A stretch of DNA of 10,645 nucleotides from the NCBI GenBank assembly GCA_003118195.1, contig BEXV01001949.1, forward strand, positions 72,622 to 83,266, read 5' to 3'. This DNA is from Hemicentrotus pulcherrimus (lineage: Eukaryota; Echinodermata; Echinoidea; Camarodonta; Strongylocentrotidae). Positions 1-7,063 of this stretch are shown here, piece after piece. The position numbers were made by a program, and so were the translations under genes. The notes under the pieces were generated by a model, which worked only from the letters and a program-made list of their open reading frames with translations, made no database searches and was not told the origin of the DNA. Numbering within the stretch: the first letter of the stretch is position 1; the number at the start of each line of letters is the position of its first letter.

Positions 1-508
1 CCCCCCGAGTTTTACGATAAACATGACATATTTAGAATATGAAGGCATTTGAAGAGCCATGCTTTTCAGGGAACATGTCTTATCTGATGTTCTTCCACGC
101 TTGCAAAATAACAAATGATAACGTTCACGAATTATTTTTCACCTCTTCCCAGAACTCAACCTTCTCTTTAACACGTTTATATCGTTTCACACACCGTGCT
201 ATAAAGTGCAAAATAGTCGTCAAAACAAGTCGTATAAGACCAGTTTCCCGATGCAATGGCAGAATAATTCCTTTGCTGTGTGTAAGCCAAGTGGACATAG
301 AAAGTGTGGTGAAAAAAAAAAAGTTTCTCATAAGGGGAAAATAAAAGTCGATCATTTGCCTTAAAATCTACGATATGTGTGTTTCCAAGCATTTTAACAA
401 TGTACAACCTCATAATTCAACCACTCGTATTTATAGGAAATGTTAAACATAATAAATCAGGTCTTGTACAGCATTAAGTGGGTACCGGTAAAAGATATTG
501 AAGCCTAC
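1..508. other. No gene recognised (left edge)
   Basis: This AT-rich stretch has short open frames on both strands (for example 39-344 plus and 177-413 minus) that overlap each other and show no family motif, low-complexity domain or splice pattern I could support. It is probably intron or 3' flank of the channel gene. GGGTACCGGTA at 480-490 resembles a short piece of echinoderm SINE body, but is too short to call. Confidence 0.4.
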
Positions 509-547
509 CTGAGATTTCTTATACTCCTTCCATGCCGACTTTAAGGC
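509..547 (-). CDS. Possible 39-nt micro-exon of the TRPC-like gene
   Basis: On the minus strand, a good acceptor (attatttgtacttgcag) is followed by 13 open codons, ALKSAWKEYKKSQ, and a CAG/GTAGGC donor. Phase 0 at both ends agrees with the phase-0 end of exon G. The charged helical peptide would suit the cytosolic tail of a TRPC channel. The evidence is only splice signals, phase and position. A stretch this short can arise by chance, and no family motif confirms it. Confidence 0.33.
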
Positions 548-929
548 CTGCAAGTACAAATAATACGAGTTCATTGACTCCCTGGGGATGGTATCCATAA
601 AAGAGTTTTGATTAATGAGCAATCAATCATGCTGTCTGCAAACAATGGACTCAGTGGTTCAAACACTGCCCTTACTGAGGAACATGCCATTGATCATAAC
701 CTAAACCATAGCTCGTTGAGAGAGGTATTTTAGGTCAACGGAACTCACACTAGTTGATTGGTTAAAGCCCAAAATGTGTGAAATTTAGCCAATACGATCA
801 TACTAATTTAGCTCCACTTAAAAAAAATACGGTGACCGTTAATTTATACAAAATATTAGCTAATTAATAATAACAAAACACAGGCCGGCTGGTTGTACGT
901 AGTATATCCAACACGAAAACGCCAACAAA

Positions 930-1100
930 AAGCCAAAATTAGCATTGGCTGGAATAAAACGTATTTAAAGCGCGTTACTTTTTTCAACGGCTGGTTCAAA
1001 TTATCAAATATAATATGTGGGGTACCCCAAATATTAGAAAGCGTTATATTTATGGATATTTCAGCCGTCTCTGAACCGACTTTGATCAAACAAAGATGAT
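930..1100 (+). pseudogene. Degenerate reverse-transcriptase fragment of a non-LTR retrotransposon
   Basis: The plus strand reads GWNKTYLKRVTFFNGWFKLS then NIICGVPQ, and afterwards VIFMDISAVSEPTLI. This resembles the LINE reverse-transcriptase stretch in which YL..R.....NG....... leads into the hallmark GVPQG and then LFLIYINDI. The residues after GVPQ (normally GS.LGP) are disrupted, and no catalytic FADD box follows in frame. The fragment is therefore short and inactive. A palindrome TGGGGTACCCCA overlaps the GVPQ codons. It lies antisense to the channel gene, in the intron after exon G. The match is based on one short motif region, so confidence is moderate. Confidence 0.5.
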
Positions 1101-1287
1101 TTTGTCATTCAAATTGTATGTTCTTTCAAATTTGGCACTCAGTTTTTCATTATCTCACAAAAAATATTTTGTGTACCGCCCTCTGCAACAAAACTCAACT
1201 ATCCCTTTGAATGTCTATCCAAGTAACCAAATCATGGACTTGAGCTAACCCTGTTATCTACTTTAGATATCGGCGATATACACCTAC

Positions 1288-1470
1288 CGTTTTCTTCTGA
1301 CTCTGTGTCTTTTGTTTCTGCTGGCTGCGGGAGCAACAGGCTTGTAGAATTCCCCGGAATTTGCCGATAGATGGCAGTATGTTGAATGGTGGTGGTAACA
1401 TGATTTCATCAGAGATATAATTCATCCACAGTTGTGTTCGAAAATACATCCATTCACGATCAGCATTTTG
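1288..1470 (-). CDS. TRPC-like exon G: TRP helix and proline-rich TRP box 2
   Basis: The exon has 61 codons and is phase 0 at both ends. The peptide starts QNADREWMYFRTQLWMNYI and continues to MLPPPFNILPSIGKF, ending in a basic, glutamine-rich tail (QKQKTQSQKKT). It aligns without gaps to the TRPC segment ADIEWKFARTKLWMSYF....LPPPFNI.PS, so this is the TRP domain just after S6. The TRP helix couples the gate to the S4-S5 linker. The acceptor (tctgtttgatag) has a modest pyrimidine tract. The donor chosen is GTAGGT after the threonine codon. If that donor is not used, the frame continues ten codons to a TAG at 1258-1260, giving a protein without the usual calmodulin/IP3R-binding tail. The exon lies about 2 kb from exon F across an intron filled with repeats. 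Confidence 0.86.
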
Positions 1471-1546
1471 CTATCAAACAGACCATTGAAAACAATCTGA
1501 TGATAAACTTTAATTTCGATAATTAGAGGAACGAATCAAAATAAAG

Positions 1547-1600
1547 TATTGATTCATTCATTCATTTATGTATTTATTTATTTATATATTCATTATGTTT
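1547..1600. repeat. ATTC/ATTT tetranucleotide-rich tract (LINE tail)
   Basis: The plus strand reads TTGATTCATTCATTCATTTA and then ATTTATTTATTTATAT. It is a degenerate tetranucleotide run that forms the 3' tail of the minus-strand LINE copy. Confidence 0.8.
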
Positions 1601-2245
1601 TATTCAAAATAAAGGGTAGTCCGATTCAGTACCACGGATGGCCTGCAATTAACGAAATGATATAAAATAAACTGGTTTACATAACAAGATACATGTATAT
1701 GGTAATGATAATAAAAAACAATTTTAAATGAAATGAGAACACAATCAAAAGAAAAAAAAAAGGAAAGGGAAAAAGGTAAATTAGAGTAAAATTAATAAAA
1801 CGGTTATACATGACATATATCTAAATACAAGAGATGGATTGGAAATGTCTAAGGTGGGACTTTAGACAATTTAGGGAATATTTGAATTTCCAAATGTTCA
1901 CTATTGGTAGTGAGTTGTAACAGTTTTGTTTGTTGCAAAGTCAGAGAAGGAGCGCTTTTTATTTTTGTATTAAATTTAGGTATGTACAGTCGGTTTAGAA
2001 AGAAAATTTCGGGTAGGGTATATGGGGTTGCGTCGAGATACGAGTCTGCTAAGGTATGGAGAGTTAAGGCTATTTAATAATTTATCGATCAAAAATACAA
2101 TATTTTAGTTGTAGTCTAGTGTCGATTGATTGCCATTTTAGAGCCTTGCGTAAATGAAATGAATACGGAGAGTTTCTACTGAGGTCAAAGCGGTTGCTCA
2201 TATTATAGTTATAATATTGATTGATAACGGGTGAACGGAAATAGT
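1547..2245 (-). mobile_element. 5'-truncated LINE: end of the reverse-transcriptase ORF plus 3' UTR and simple-repeat tail
   Basis: Read on the minus strand from about 2245 downward, broken frames give HLRKALKWQSIDTRLQLKYC, then LNSPYLSRLVSRRNPIYPTR, KRSFSDFA and NSLPIVNIWKFKYSLNCLKS. This order is the C-terminal end of a LINE reverse-transcriptase ORF (L.WLP...R, then P.YL, RSF...A...WNSLP, then FK..LK). Stops and shifts separate the pieces, so the copy is dead. The 3' UTR follows, ending in AATAAA-type and ATAA/GAAT repeats at about 1547-1600, a tail style common in CR1/L2-like elements. The insert sits in the intron between exons F and G and points the same way as the channel gene. A 5' truncation is inferred because no catalytic core is visible to the right. 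Confidence 0.72.
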
Positions 2246-2609
2246 TTGCAACCTATGTGCAAAGGTCATGATCGCAAAGACTTTCTAGAAATCAACTTCG
2301 GGGCAATTTTATTACCCTGCTCTATATCCCATAATAATCATGCTGGGGTTACATAATATGTCATTGTAATGTCCGTACACCCTTTAGGGTGCTTCGTGCA
2401 AATATGTTATAATTCCGTACTTGACTGGGTTTGATATCAAAAGTATATAGTGACATTAAGGACACTGGTTCCGATTTCCGAATAAAGTGCTGTCAATGTC
2501 CGCATGCAAGATAGAGAAACAGGCTTGTATAAAGTATGAGGGTATTCAGACATTTAAAAATCGTGAAGAATTGAAGATTTTGCAAAAGTATGAAAATCAC
2601 TCCCACTTT
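2246..2609. other. Intron sequence, nothing recognised
   Basis: This stretch of the long intron between exons F and G has no open frame, inverted repeat or family motif that I could support. It may contain older pieces of the neighbouring LINE. Confidence 0.4.
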
Positions 2610-2611
2610 GG

Positions 2612-2690
2612 AAAGTTAGCAACTCGAGTGGTTTAAGGCGCTTGACTGGAGATGCGGAGGTCAAGGGTTCGAATCCCGACACGACACTGG
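2612..2690 (+). mobile_element. tRNA-like SINE head (Leu/Ser-type)
   Basis: An A-box-like TAGCAACTCGAGTGG at 2617-2631, followed by TTTAAGGCG, and a perfect B box GGTTCGAATCC at 2666-2676 are spaced as in a tRNA of the long-variable-arm type. The D-arm wording (CGAGTGGTTTAAGGCG) is like tRNA-Leu or tRNA-Ser. It does not fold as a real tRNA: the anticodon arm is CTTGAC paired with GTCAAG around a 13-nt loop, and the acceptor arm does not close. A tRNA-derived SINE promoter or a tRNA pseudogene is the best reading. It could drive RNA polymerase III transcription along the plus strand, antisense to the channel gene. Confidence 0.6.
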
Positions 2691-2784
2691 TTGCGTTTAT
2701 CTAGCAAATTTTTGGCTAGAATCAGGTTTCTCAAACGTCTTTCATGCCAATTTTGAAGTAGATAAACGCAAAGCCTTTTTCAAA

Positions 2785-2814
2785 CGTCTTTAGATATGGG
2801 CATATCTAAAGACG
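2785..2814. repeat. Perfect 14-bp-arm hairpin
   Basis: CGTCTTTAGATATG and its exact reverse complement CATATCTAAAGACG are separated by GG. The similarity extends outward imperfectly (CCTTTTTCAAA on the left, CAAAAAGG on the right). This gives a cruciform-capable foldback inside the repeat-rich insert. Confidence 0.85.
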
Positions 2815-3099
2815 CAAAAAGGTGCTTTTTGAATGTGACATACAGTCAGAATCACGTTTCTGAGAGCTCGATAAACGCAAAGCTGTTTTGTACCTCACAT
2901 ACAAATCGGACCTCCCACGGTTAATTTCCCTTTCGGAGGCTAGTGCGCGTCATGTGCTGTGTACAAGCATGTGTGTATTTGACCTCCGAGAAACTGTCTG
3001 CTTCCCGGGTCAAACGGCGCTGAGCAGCTGCGAAGACACAAGGCCTTTATGGTGAATCGTGAAGAGTCGATACGCGACATCCCGCGAATCACGATCGTA

Positions 3100-3138
3100 T
3101 AGTGGGGTTCGATAGTGGGGTTCGATAGTGGTGTTCGA
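3100..3138 (+). repeat. Three tandem copies of a 13-bp unit
   Basis: TAGTGGGGTTCGA occurs twice exactly, and a third time with one change (TAGTGGTGTTCGA). Confidence 0.92.
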
Positions 3139-3173
3139 TATTTATATATCTAGTGGCAAGCCTAGATAAACGC

Positions 3174-3522
3174 GCTCACTAATATTCTTTGGCAAGATAT
3201 TAACCTGCGCTTGCTACTCTCCACTGGACATGCGACCGTCATTGTTGGTCAAACAGCTTGCGAGCGTCAAGTAACGCCCGGCTGGAATGCTCCCCAGGGA
3301 GTGGAGATTGTGCACACAGTGTGTTCGGGCAAGCACTGAAGACAATGACCGGTTAAGCGTTATATGAAAATTTAGATATTATCATTTATTTATTATTATT
3401 CCTTCACTATTCATTAGCTTTTTTGGTTGTATTGATACCAAATGATTTATCATTTTAGAAAGTTTAAAAATTAAACAGCATCGGCCGGTTAGGATAGGAT
3501 TTTCTTTATACCGTCCACATAC
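3174..3522. other. Intron sequence, nothing recognised
   Basis: The stretch lies between the repeat-rich insert and the donor of exon F. About 3200-3360 is relatively GC-rich and may belong to the same repeat, but no inverted repeat, motif or gene was identified. Confidence 0.35.
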
Positions 3523-3721
3523 CTCTACTGAAGAAAATTGTAACGACATGCTTGCGACGAGGAGGCTAAGTAGGACACGGCGGAGGATCGTGAAGAATAA
3601 TAAGAAGAAGGCTGGAAGATAGAGAGTGTAAGAATCGTCGATTCGCAAATTAAGGCCTGCGGAGGATTTCTTGAGTTTGCCTAAAAGGGCCCAGTAGAGG
3701 TTCACGAAGGATGTCAGTATG
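3523..3721 (-). CDS. TRPC-like exon F: pore helix, selectivity filter and S6
   Basis: The exon is 199 nt: one base completes an aspartate codon, then 66 codons, ending phase 0. The acceptor is aatttctttttag and the donor GTATGT. The peptide starts ILTSFVNLYWALLGKLKK, which aligns with the TRPC pore helix and filter (SF.TLFWS.FGL). S6 follows as FFLLFFTILRRVLLSLLVAS. From S6 to the TRP box the spacing equals that of TRPC5: 17 residues from the alanine of LIA/LVA to the tryptophan of EW. The distance from the pore tryptophan to that alanine differs from TRPC5 by only one residue. Oddities: lysines follow the filter glycine, two arginines sit in S6, and the conserved asparagine of LLN is serine. 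An internal acceptor-like cttccag was considered, but the frame is open upstream through the pore helix, so it is not needed. Confidence 0.85.
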
Positions 3722-4012
3722 CTAAAAAGAAATTTATACAGATCGAGTCAATAGAGGAAATCATTTTTTAAGCCCTGGTATCTTGAACACCAAGTGAATT
3801 GGAAGAAAAAGATTGGAAAGGCATGATAGTTGATAATGTCTTATCTAATTTATTATGTTGCTCATTAAATGCGACGATGGGTTGTTTTTATGAGGGTATT
3901 ATGACGAAATTGCCTTTGCCCGAATTTAGGATGAATGGTGATCAGAAATGGCTTTCGTTGTGTGTGAGTGCTTTTAATGAATTCACCCAATGCGTAGTTT
4001 GATCATACATTT

Positions 4013-4305
4013 CAGTCCCGGAGATGTTAATGTCATGGGTTCTAGCCCCGGCAAGGCACTAATTTCTCTTGGCATGACATTGATCTCAATTTGTCACTCT
4101 CTACCCATGCTGGTGTAGTAACTGGTAGCTTATATTCCTTAATTGTCACTTGTTGTAAAAACTCTTTTAGGGCGATTTAAAAAAAAAATCTAAAGAGAGG
4201 AATATAATAGCTTATATTCCTTAAATCTTGTGAAAACGAAAATAAAAGTCTTGCTACAGCCGGGGTAATACTGAAGCTCCTTGAGGGCGATTCACGAAAA
4301 AATAT
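4013..4305 (+). mobile_element. Decayed tRNA-derived SINE copy, possibly two overlapping copies
   Basis: A B-box-like GGGTTCTAGCCCC at about 4037-4049 is followed by a body (GGCACTAATTTCTCTTGGCA, then CTCTCTACCCATGCTGGTGT) and, further on, AGCCGGGGTAATACTGAAGC and CTTGAGGGCGATTCACG. The order and wording resemble sea-urchin SINE bodies as I remember them. Two copies of TTTTAGGGCGATT/CTTGAGGGCGATT-like sequence, and the exact 17-bp direct repeat at 4126 and 4208, suggest a tandem or nested copy. The A box is not clear. The element is in the intron between exons E and F, antisense to the channel gene. Confidence 0.5.
4126..4224 (+). repeat. Exact 17-bp direct repeat, 82 bp apart
   Basis: TAGCTTATATTCCTTAA occurs at 4126-4142 and again at 4208-4224. 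The enclosed 65 bp contain a poly-A run of ten. It could be the target-site duplication of a small poly-A-bearing insert or a local duplication of a SINE segment. Confidence 0.8.
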
Positions 4306-4554
4306 AACTTTTATATTTATAGTCAAATTTTTCATCTGAATATTTTTAGTTAAACCAATGATTCAATCCAAAGAAAAATTATGAAGGTGGTTGCACAATG
4401 CGTAACAAAGCCACAACTAAAAACAAAATAACATAAAATAATCGTTCGAAAGGATTATAAATGGCAGAATCCCAAGAAATATGTAACTAAAAAAAGTTAA
4501 CAGATATAACAAATGGCATTAATCTTTTTTAACGTTCATTTTAAATCAAAAGAA

Positions 4555-4791
4555 GAATTCCCGGTGATTCTCCGGATTCTGCCCAAAGTAGAAAAAAAAG
4601 TCTGAAAAGAGAATAGTTACGCATTGTCAGGGTTGGGGTAAGGGTTAGATTTAGGCTAAGGGTTAAGGTTAGGGTAAAGGTTAGGGTTAGGGTTAGGGTG
4701 GCCGTGAAGGTGAAGTATAGTGCGTAACTATTCTCTTTCCAGACTTTTTTTTCTACTTTTGGCAGAATTTGAGAATTACCGAATTCTCAAA
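4555..4791. mobile_element. Foldback MITE with telomere-like core
   Basis: About 66-69 bp of inverted repeat (left 4555-4623, right 4721-4786) flank a TTAGGG-like tract. The inner arm is nearly exact: left GAGAATAGTTACGCA against right TGCGTAACTATTCTC, then AGTCTG/A and a run of A or T, then AAAGTAG/CTACTTT, then ATTCTGCC/GGCAGAAT. The outer arms (GAATTC..GGT.ATTCTC) are less exact. The right end carries its own 24-nt hairpin at 4768-4791. There is no coding capacity, so it would be a non-autonomous element. It lies in the intron after exon E, with its right end about 28 bp from that exon's GT donor. A target-site duplication could not be fixed. Confidence 0.8.
4627..4700 (+). repeat. Degenerate interstitial (TTAGGG)n tract
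   Basis: Imperfect copies of the animal telomere unit: GGGTTGGGGTAAGGGTTAG at the left, variant TTTAGGC and GGTTAAGG units in the middle, then GGTTAGGGTTAGGGTTAGGG at the right end. All are G-rich on the plus strand. The tract forms the centre of the foldback MITE, so it is probably part of the element rather than a telomere fusion scar. Confidence 0.9.
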
Positions 4792-4819
4792 TCTAAATCG
4801 AGGGATCAGTTTTTCTTAC

Positions 4820-5274
4820 TCATGGAATGGGGGTGCGGGACACTCGTTTGGCAGACGTCCCTCTGCCGCACATTCAGTGCGTACAGTATGCAGACGATAG
4901 CTGGAAGCTTGGGTGATCCCCACACCAAATGCTATAATGAAGCAAATGTAAAATACCCCCAGGCGGAGAAACTCGCTACACATGCCGATCACCGACTTGG
5001 CGACGACGAAGATGGCGACATTGTTGACACTGAGAAGATAGAAAGTCCGCACCACGCAGATCATCACGACAATGCTGTAGAGAGTATGAGATACGAACCG
5101 TGGCTCGTTCCATGACGAGAACAACCATGTTGGTGTGACGTCATTGGACGAGACTTGGGAATTTGCGTCGAAGTCGGTCGTGTTTGTGGTGTTAACTACG
5201 GGTGATGCCATGTTGGGTTGAACCTCTTGAAATGGGTTCACGTGTCTTTGCATTATCTGCTGGTTATAGGTATC
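4820..5274 (-). CDS. TRPC-like exon E: S3-S4 extracellular loop, S4, S4-S5 linker, S5, turret
   Basis: This is the largest exon: 151 codons plus 2 nt, with acceptor ggttatctttcag and donor GTAAGA. Residues 1 to about 50 (DTYNQQIMQRHVNPF onward) form a polar loop containing NTTNTTDF, two overlapping-style N-glycosylation sequons, which fits the extracellular S3-S4 loop. Next come WNEPRFVSHTLYSIVVMICV and VRTFYLLSVNN (S4, with the arginine that TRPC proteins keep in SFSRI), the S4-S5 linker AIFVVAKSVIGMCSEFLR, and S5 (LGVFYICFIIAFGVGI). SSY follows S5, as in TRPC. The turret TECAAEGRLPNECPAPPFH has two cysteines eight residues apart, which could form an outer-pore disulfide like the cysteine pair of TRPC4/5. 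An in-frame stop at 4816-4818 lies just past the donor and is not used if splicing occurs. Confidence 0.9.
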
Positions 5275-5561
5275 CTGAAAGATAACCGATGATTCGTTAA
5301 TACCAAGATGATAGTTTGACCTTTTGTCAGGCTTCGAATGTACAATATAACTCTGAGGCTGTAAAACTTCCGATTTTCTTACGAATTCTGTAAAAAAAAA
5401 ATCAATAAAATGATATAGTTGTGAACTCGCCTTTGTGTTTTGCTTGAAGCTTTGGGAGAATTAAAGTTGCGATATCTTTGCTTTTTAATCAAAATATGCA
5501 TTTGGGGCGATTCGAATTGAAGCTTTTTCTCTCTTATAATAATTGTACTTAGTCTACTTAC

Positions 5562-5701
5562 GATTAGTCTGCCTATCCAGACCACAAAGAGGGTTGTGTA
5601 GCAGATCTTCACCATAAAACTATCAAGAATTGAGAGAGGGTAAGAGCAGAATTTCTCTGGACCTTGGTTGTAGATGAATTTAATGTGTTTGCCAGATATT
5701 C
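5562..5701 (-). CDS. TRPC-like exon D: end of S2 and S3
   Basis: The exon is 140 nt: two bases to finish a glycine codon, then 46 codons. The acceptor is a clear pyrimidine tract ending ccaaccaag, and the donor is GTAAGT. The peptide includes GKHIKFIYNQGPEKF and then SILDSFMVKICYTTLFVVW followed by IGRLI. This parallels the TRPC block ECKEIW.QGP.EYLFELWN.LDFGM, the S2-S3 turn and S3, with the diagnostic QGP.E and LD.FM residues kept. S3 also ends in an arginine and hydrophobic residues, as in TRPC (ARFMAF). The phase-0 end joins directly to exon E. This is one of the best-supported family matches in the gene. Confidence 0.88.
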
Positions 5702-6926
5702 CTTGGTTGGAGAAAGAACAAAATTGAGAACAAGAGATAAAACATATACGAGGTAGTACAAAGTGTTGGTATGGGGTCATGATAATATTGGAAGCATAAT
5801 AGACGCCAAAGCTCAGTCGGTAGGGCAGTGGTCTCTTAATCCTGGTGACCCGGGTTCGAAACCAAGTCGATGCGCTAGTGCCCTTTGGTATTAAAGGCAT
5901 TGACTCTCGTATTAACCAGGTCCCTTGGAGAGGACCTAAAGCAGTCGGCCGTCTATTTGCTAACAAGCATTTATGCTTTCTTAGCAGTAAGGTAAAATAA
6001 CCACCAGCACATTATGCGGTTTTACAATATTCAATGATCGTTGTAGCGGTCGAAATCGAATCTACTGTGATTAAATTGTAAATAATAAACTCTTTATGTT
6101 GTTTAGCCCCCTCTCAAGACTGAGCTCTAATTTTCTGCCCTACAAAATTATTGAACGGTTTGCTATCTATCAGGACTGCATATTCTGATATTTCCATGGT
6201 CACAGCTACCATTGAATGGCCTTAGGCGCTATTTAAAATATATGAAATTTACCGGGAGCACCGGTCAATTTCGAAGCAAAAGTGTTTTAGGGGCTAAATT
6301 TACTAGTGCTTACAATAAATCCGAAGGGGTATCCAAATATATAAAAACTGTAAAGAATTACTCTCCATTCATTTTTCAAAATCACCCAAAACTTTGCATT
6401 ACCTTTAATGTCATCTTGGTGCAAAGAGGAAGATTAGAATTGGTATAGGCTAATCCATGGCCATATAGGCTTACAAGGCGGGGGTAGAGCTGTAATCTGC
6501 ATACCATCCCTCCGAGAATTACGAAAATGCCAGTATTCGAACAACCCGTCACCTCATTCGTGCAACAAGGTGCTAAAATATCCTAATATTCGGCACAAAT
6601 ATGAGAACAATATCTCATCTACTGTACTTTGACGACGAAATAACATACTCAACGGTTTGTCCTTTCATTACTCACACGCTCACTTTGCTTGCTCGTAAAT
6701 TAAGCAATTTGATCGGCGAAATTGGGGCAAGGGGTGTCGTCCCCTTTGCAAAAAAAAAATCAGTACGCCTAAAACCTGGGAAAACTTGTAATAATTGTGC
6801 ATTGAAAAGGCGCACCATCCCACCCATGTGACCGTCTTGTCGTCATCATCAAGGATTTTGTTCCTAAATTTTGTTCTAAAATGAAAAAAAGGAAACAATT
6901 TGAATCATTAAAATGGTTCTACGAAC
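5702..6926. other. Intron between exons C and D
   Basis: Besides the SINE at about 5803-5995, this 1.2-kb stretch holds only AT-rich sequence. The short open frame at 6212-6448 on the plus strand has no recognisable motif, and the frames around 6601-6898 are likewise unrecognised. Nothing else could be supported. Confidence 0.6.
5803..5995 (+). mobile_element. tRNA-derived SINE
   Basis: The A box AAGCTCAGTCGGTAGGG starts at 5809, and the B box GGTTCGAAACC lies at 5853-5863, both with tRNA-like spacing. The body continues GCTAGTGCCCTTTGGTATTA, CCAGGTCCCTTGGAGAGGAC and AAAGCAGTCGGCC. It ends in a hairpin-prone AAGCATTTATGCTT flanked by GCTAA and TTAGC at about 5959-5985. The wording fits sea-urchin SINEs as I remember them. 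The acceptor stem does not pair, so it is not a functional tRNA gene. It lies in the intron between exons C and D, antisense to the channel gene. Confidence 0.7.
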
Positions 6927-7063
6927 CTATGCAGAAGATGAAGATAGTGATCTCTAGAATCGCTGTAATGATTGGATGTGTTGAGTAGTCATAAACCACC
7001 AGAGCTATCACACATGACATCAGTGTTATATCAGAGCCCACGTTCATGTACAGCTTGATGTTC
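6927..7063 (-). CDS. TRPC-like exon C: S1 and start of S2
   Basis: The exon is 137 nt: one base to finish the proline codon, 45 codons, and one base carried over. The acceptor is tttttcttttag. The donor GTTCGT is weaker than the others. The peptide begins NIKLYMNVGSDITLMS and contains the hydrophobic segment LMSCVIALVVYDY (S1), a short extracellular turn STHP, and the start of S2 (IITAILEITIFIFCI). In TRPC proteins the same order is K.....A.SF..FLGLLVF, a loop, then the S2 segment. The S1-S2 loop is very short, only a few residues. Many TRPC proteins have a longer one, so this is either a real trait or a sign of divergence. Confidence 0.85.

Larger units (their letters stand above)
2693..3173. 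repeat. Repeat-rich insert bounded by 12-bp inverted GCGTTTATCTAG
   Basis: GCGTTTATCTAG at 2693-2704 is matched in inverted orientation by CTAGATAAACGC at 3162-3173. The related 14-mer GATAAACGCAAAGC occurs as direct repeats at 2761-2774 and 2870-2883. The segment also holds a perfect hairpin and a triple 13-bp tandem, listed separately, and is more GC-rich than the flanking intron. It may be a non-autonomous DNA transposon or the body of the SINE whose head ends at about 2690. No coding capacity is visible and no target-site duplication is clear. Confidence 0.45.

Noticed and set aside
2612..2690. Functional tRNA-Leu or tRNA-Ser gene
   Set aside because: The anticodon arm has a 13-nt loop and no matching acceptor stem is visible.
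3799..4002. 67-codon plus-strand open frame as a small gene
   Set aside because: There is no motif, no splice support and no neighbouring signal. It is ordinary for chance in this composition.
4627..4700. Chromosome end or telomere fusion point
   Set aside because: The tract is short, degenerate and symmetrically enclosed by transposon-like inverted repeats inside an intron.
4720..5115. Open frame of 131 codons on the plus strand
   Set aside because: It overlaps exon E of the channel on the opposite strand and part of the MITE arm. It has no motif, while the minus strand shows clear TRPC features.
4816..5253. Reading exon E as a complete 145-residue protein starting at the internal ATG
   Set aside because: The frame opens seven codons earlier at a good acceptor and ends at a good GTAAGA donor before the stop. 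The joined exons explain it better.
5805..5875. Functional tRNA gene
   Set aside because: A and B boxes are present but the acceptor stem does not pair and a SINE body follows.
5379..5966. 195-codon minus-strand open frame as a gene
   Set aside because: Only 5701-5562 resembles a protein family and it has splice borders. The right part runs antisense through the SINE and the left part is intron.
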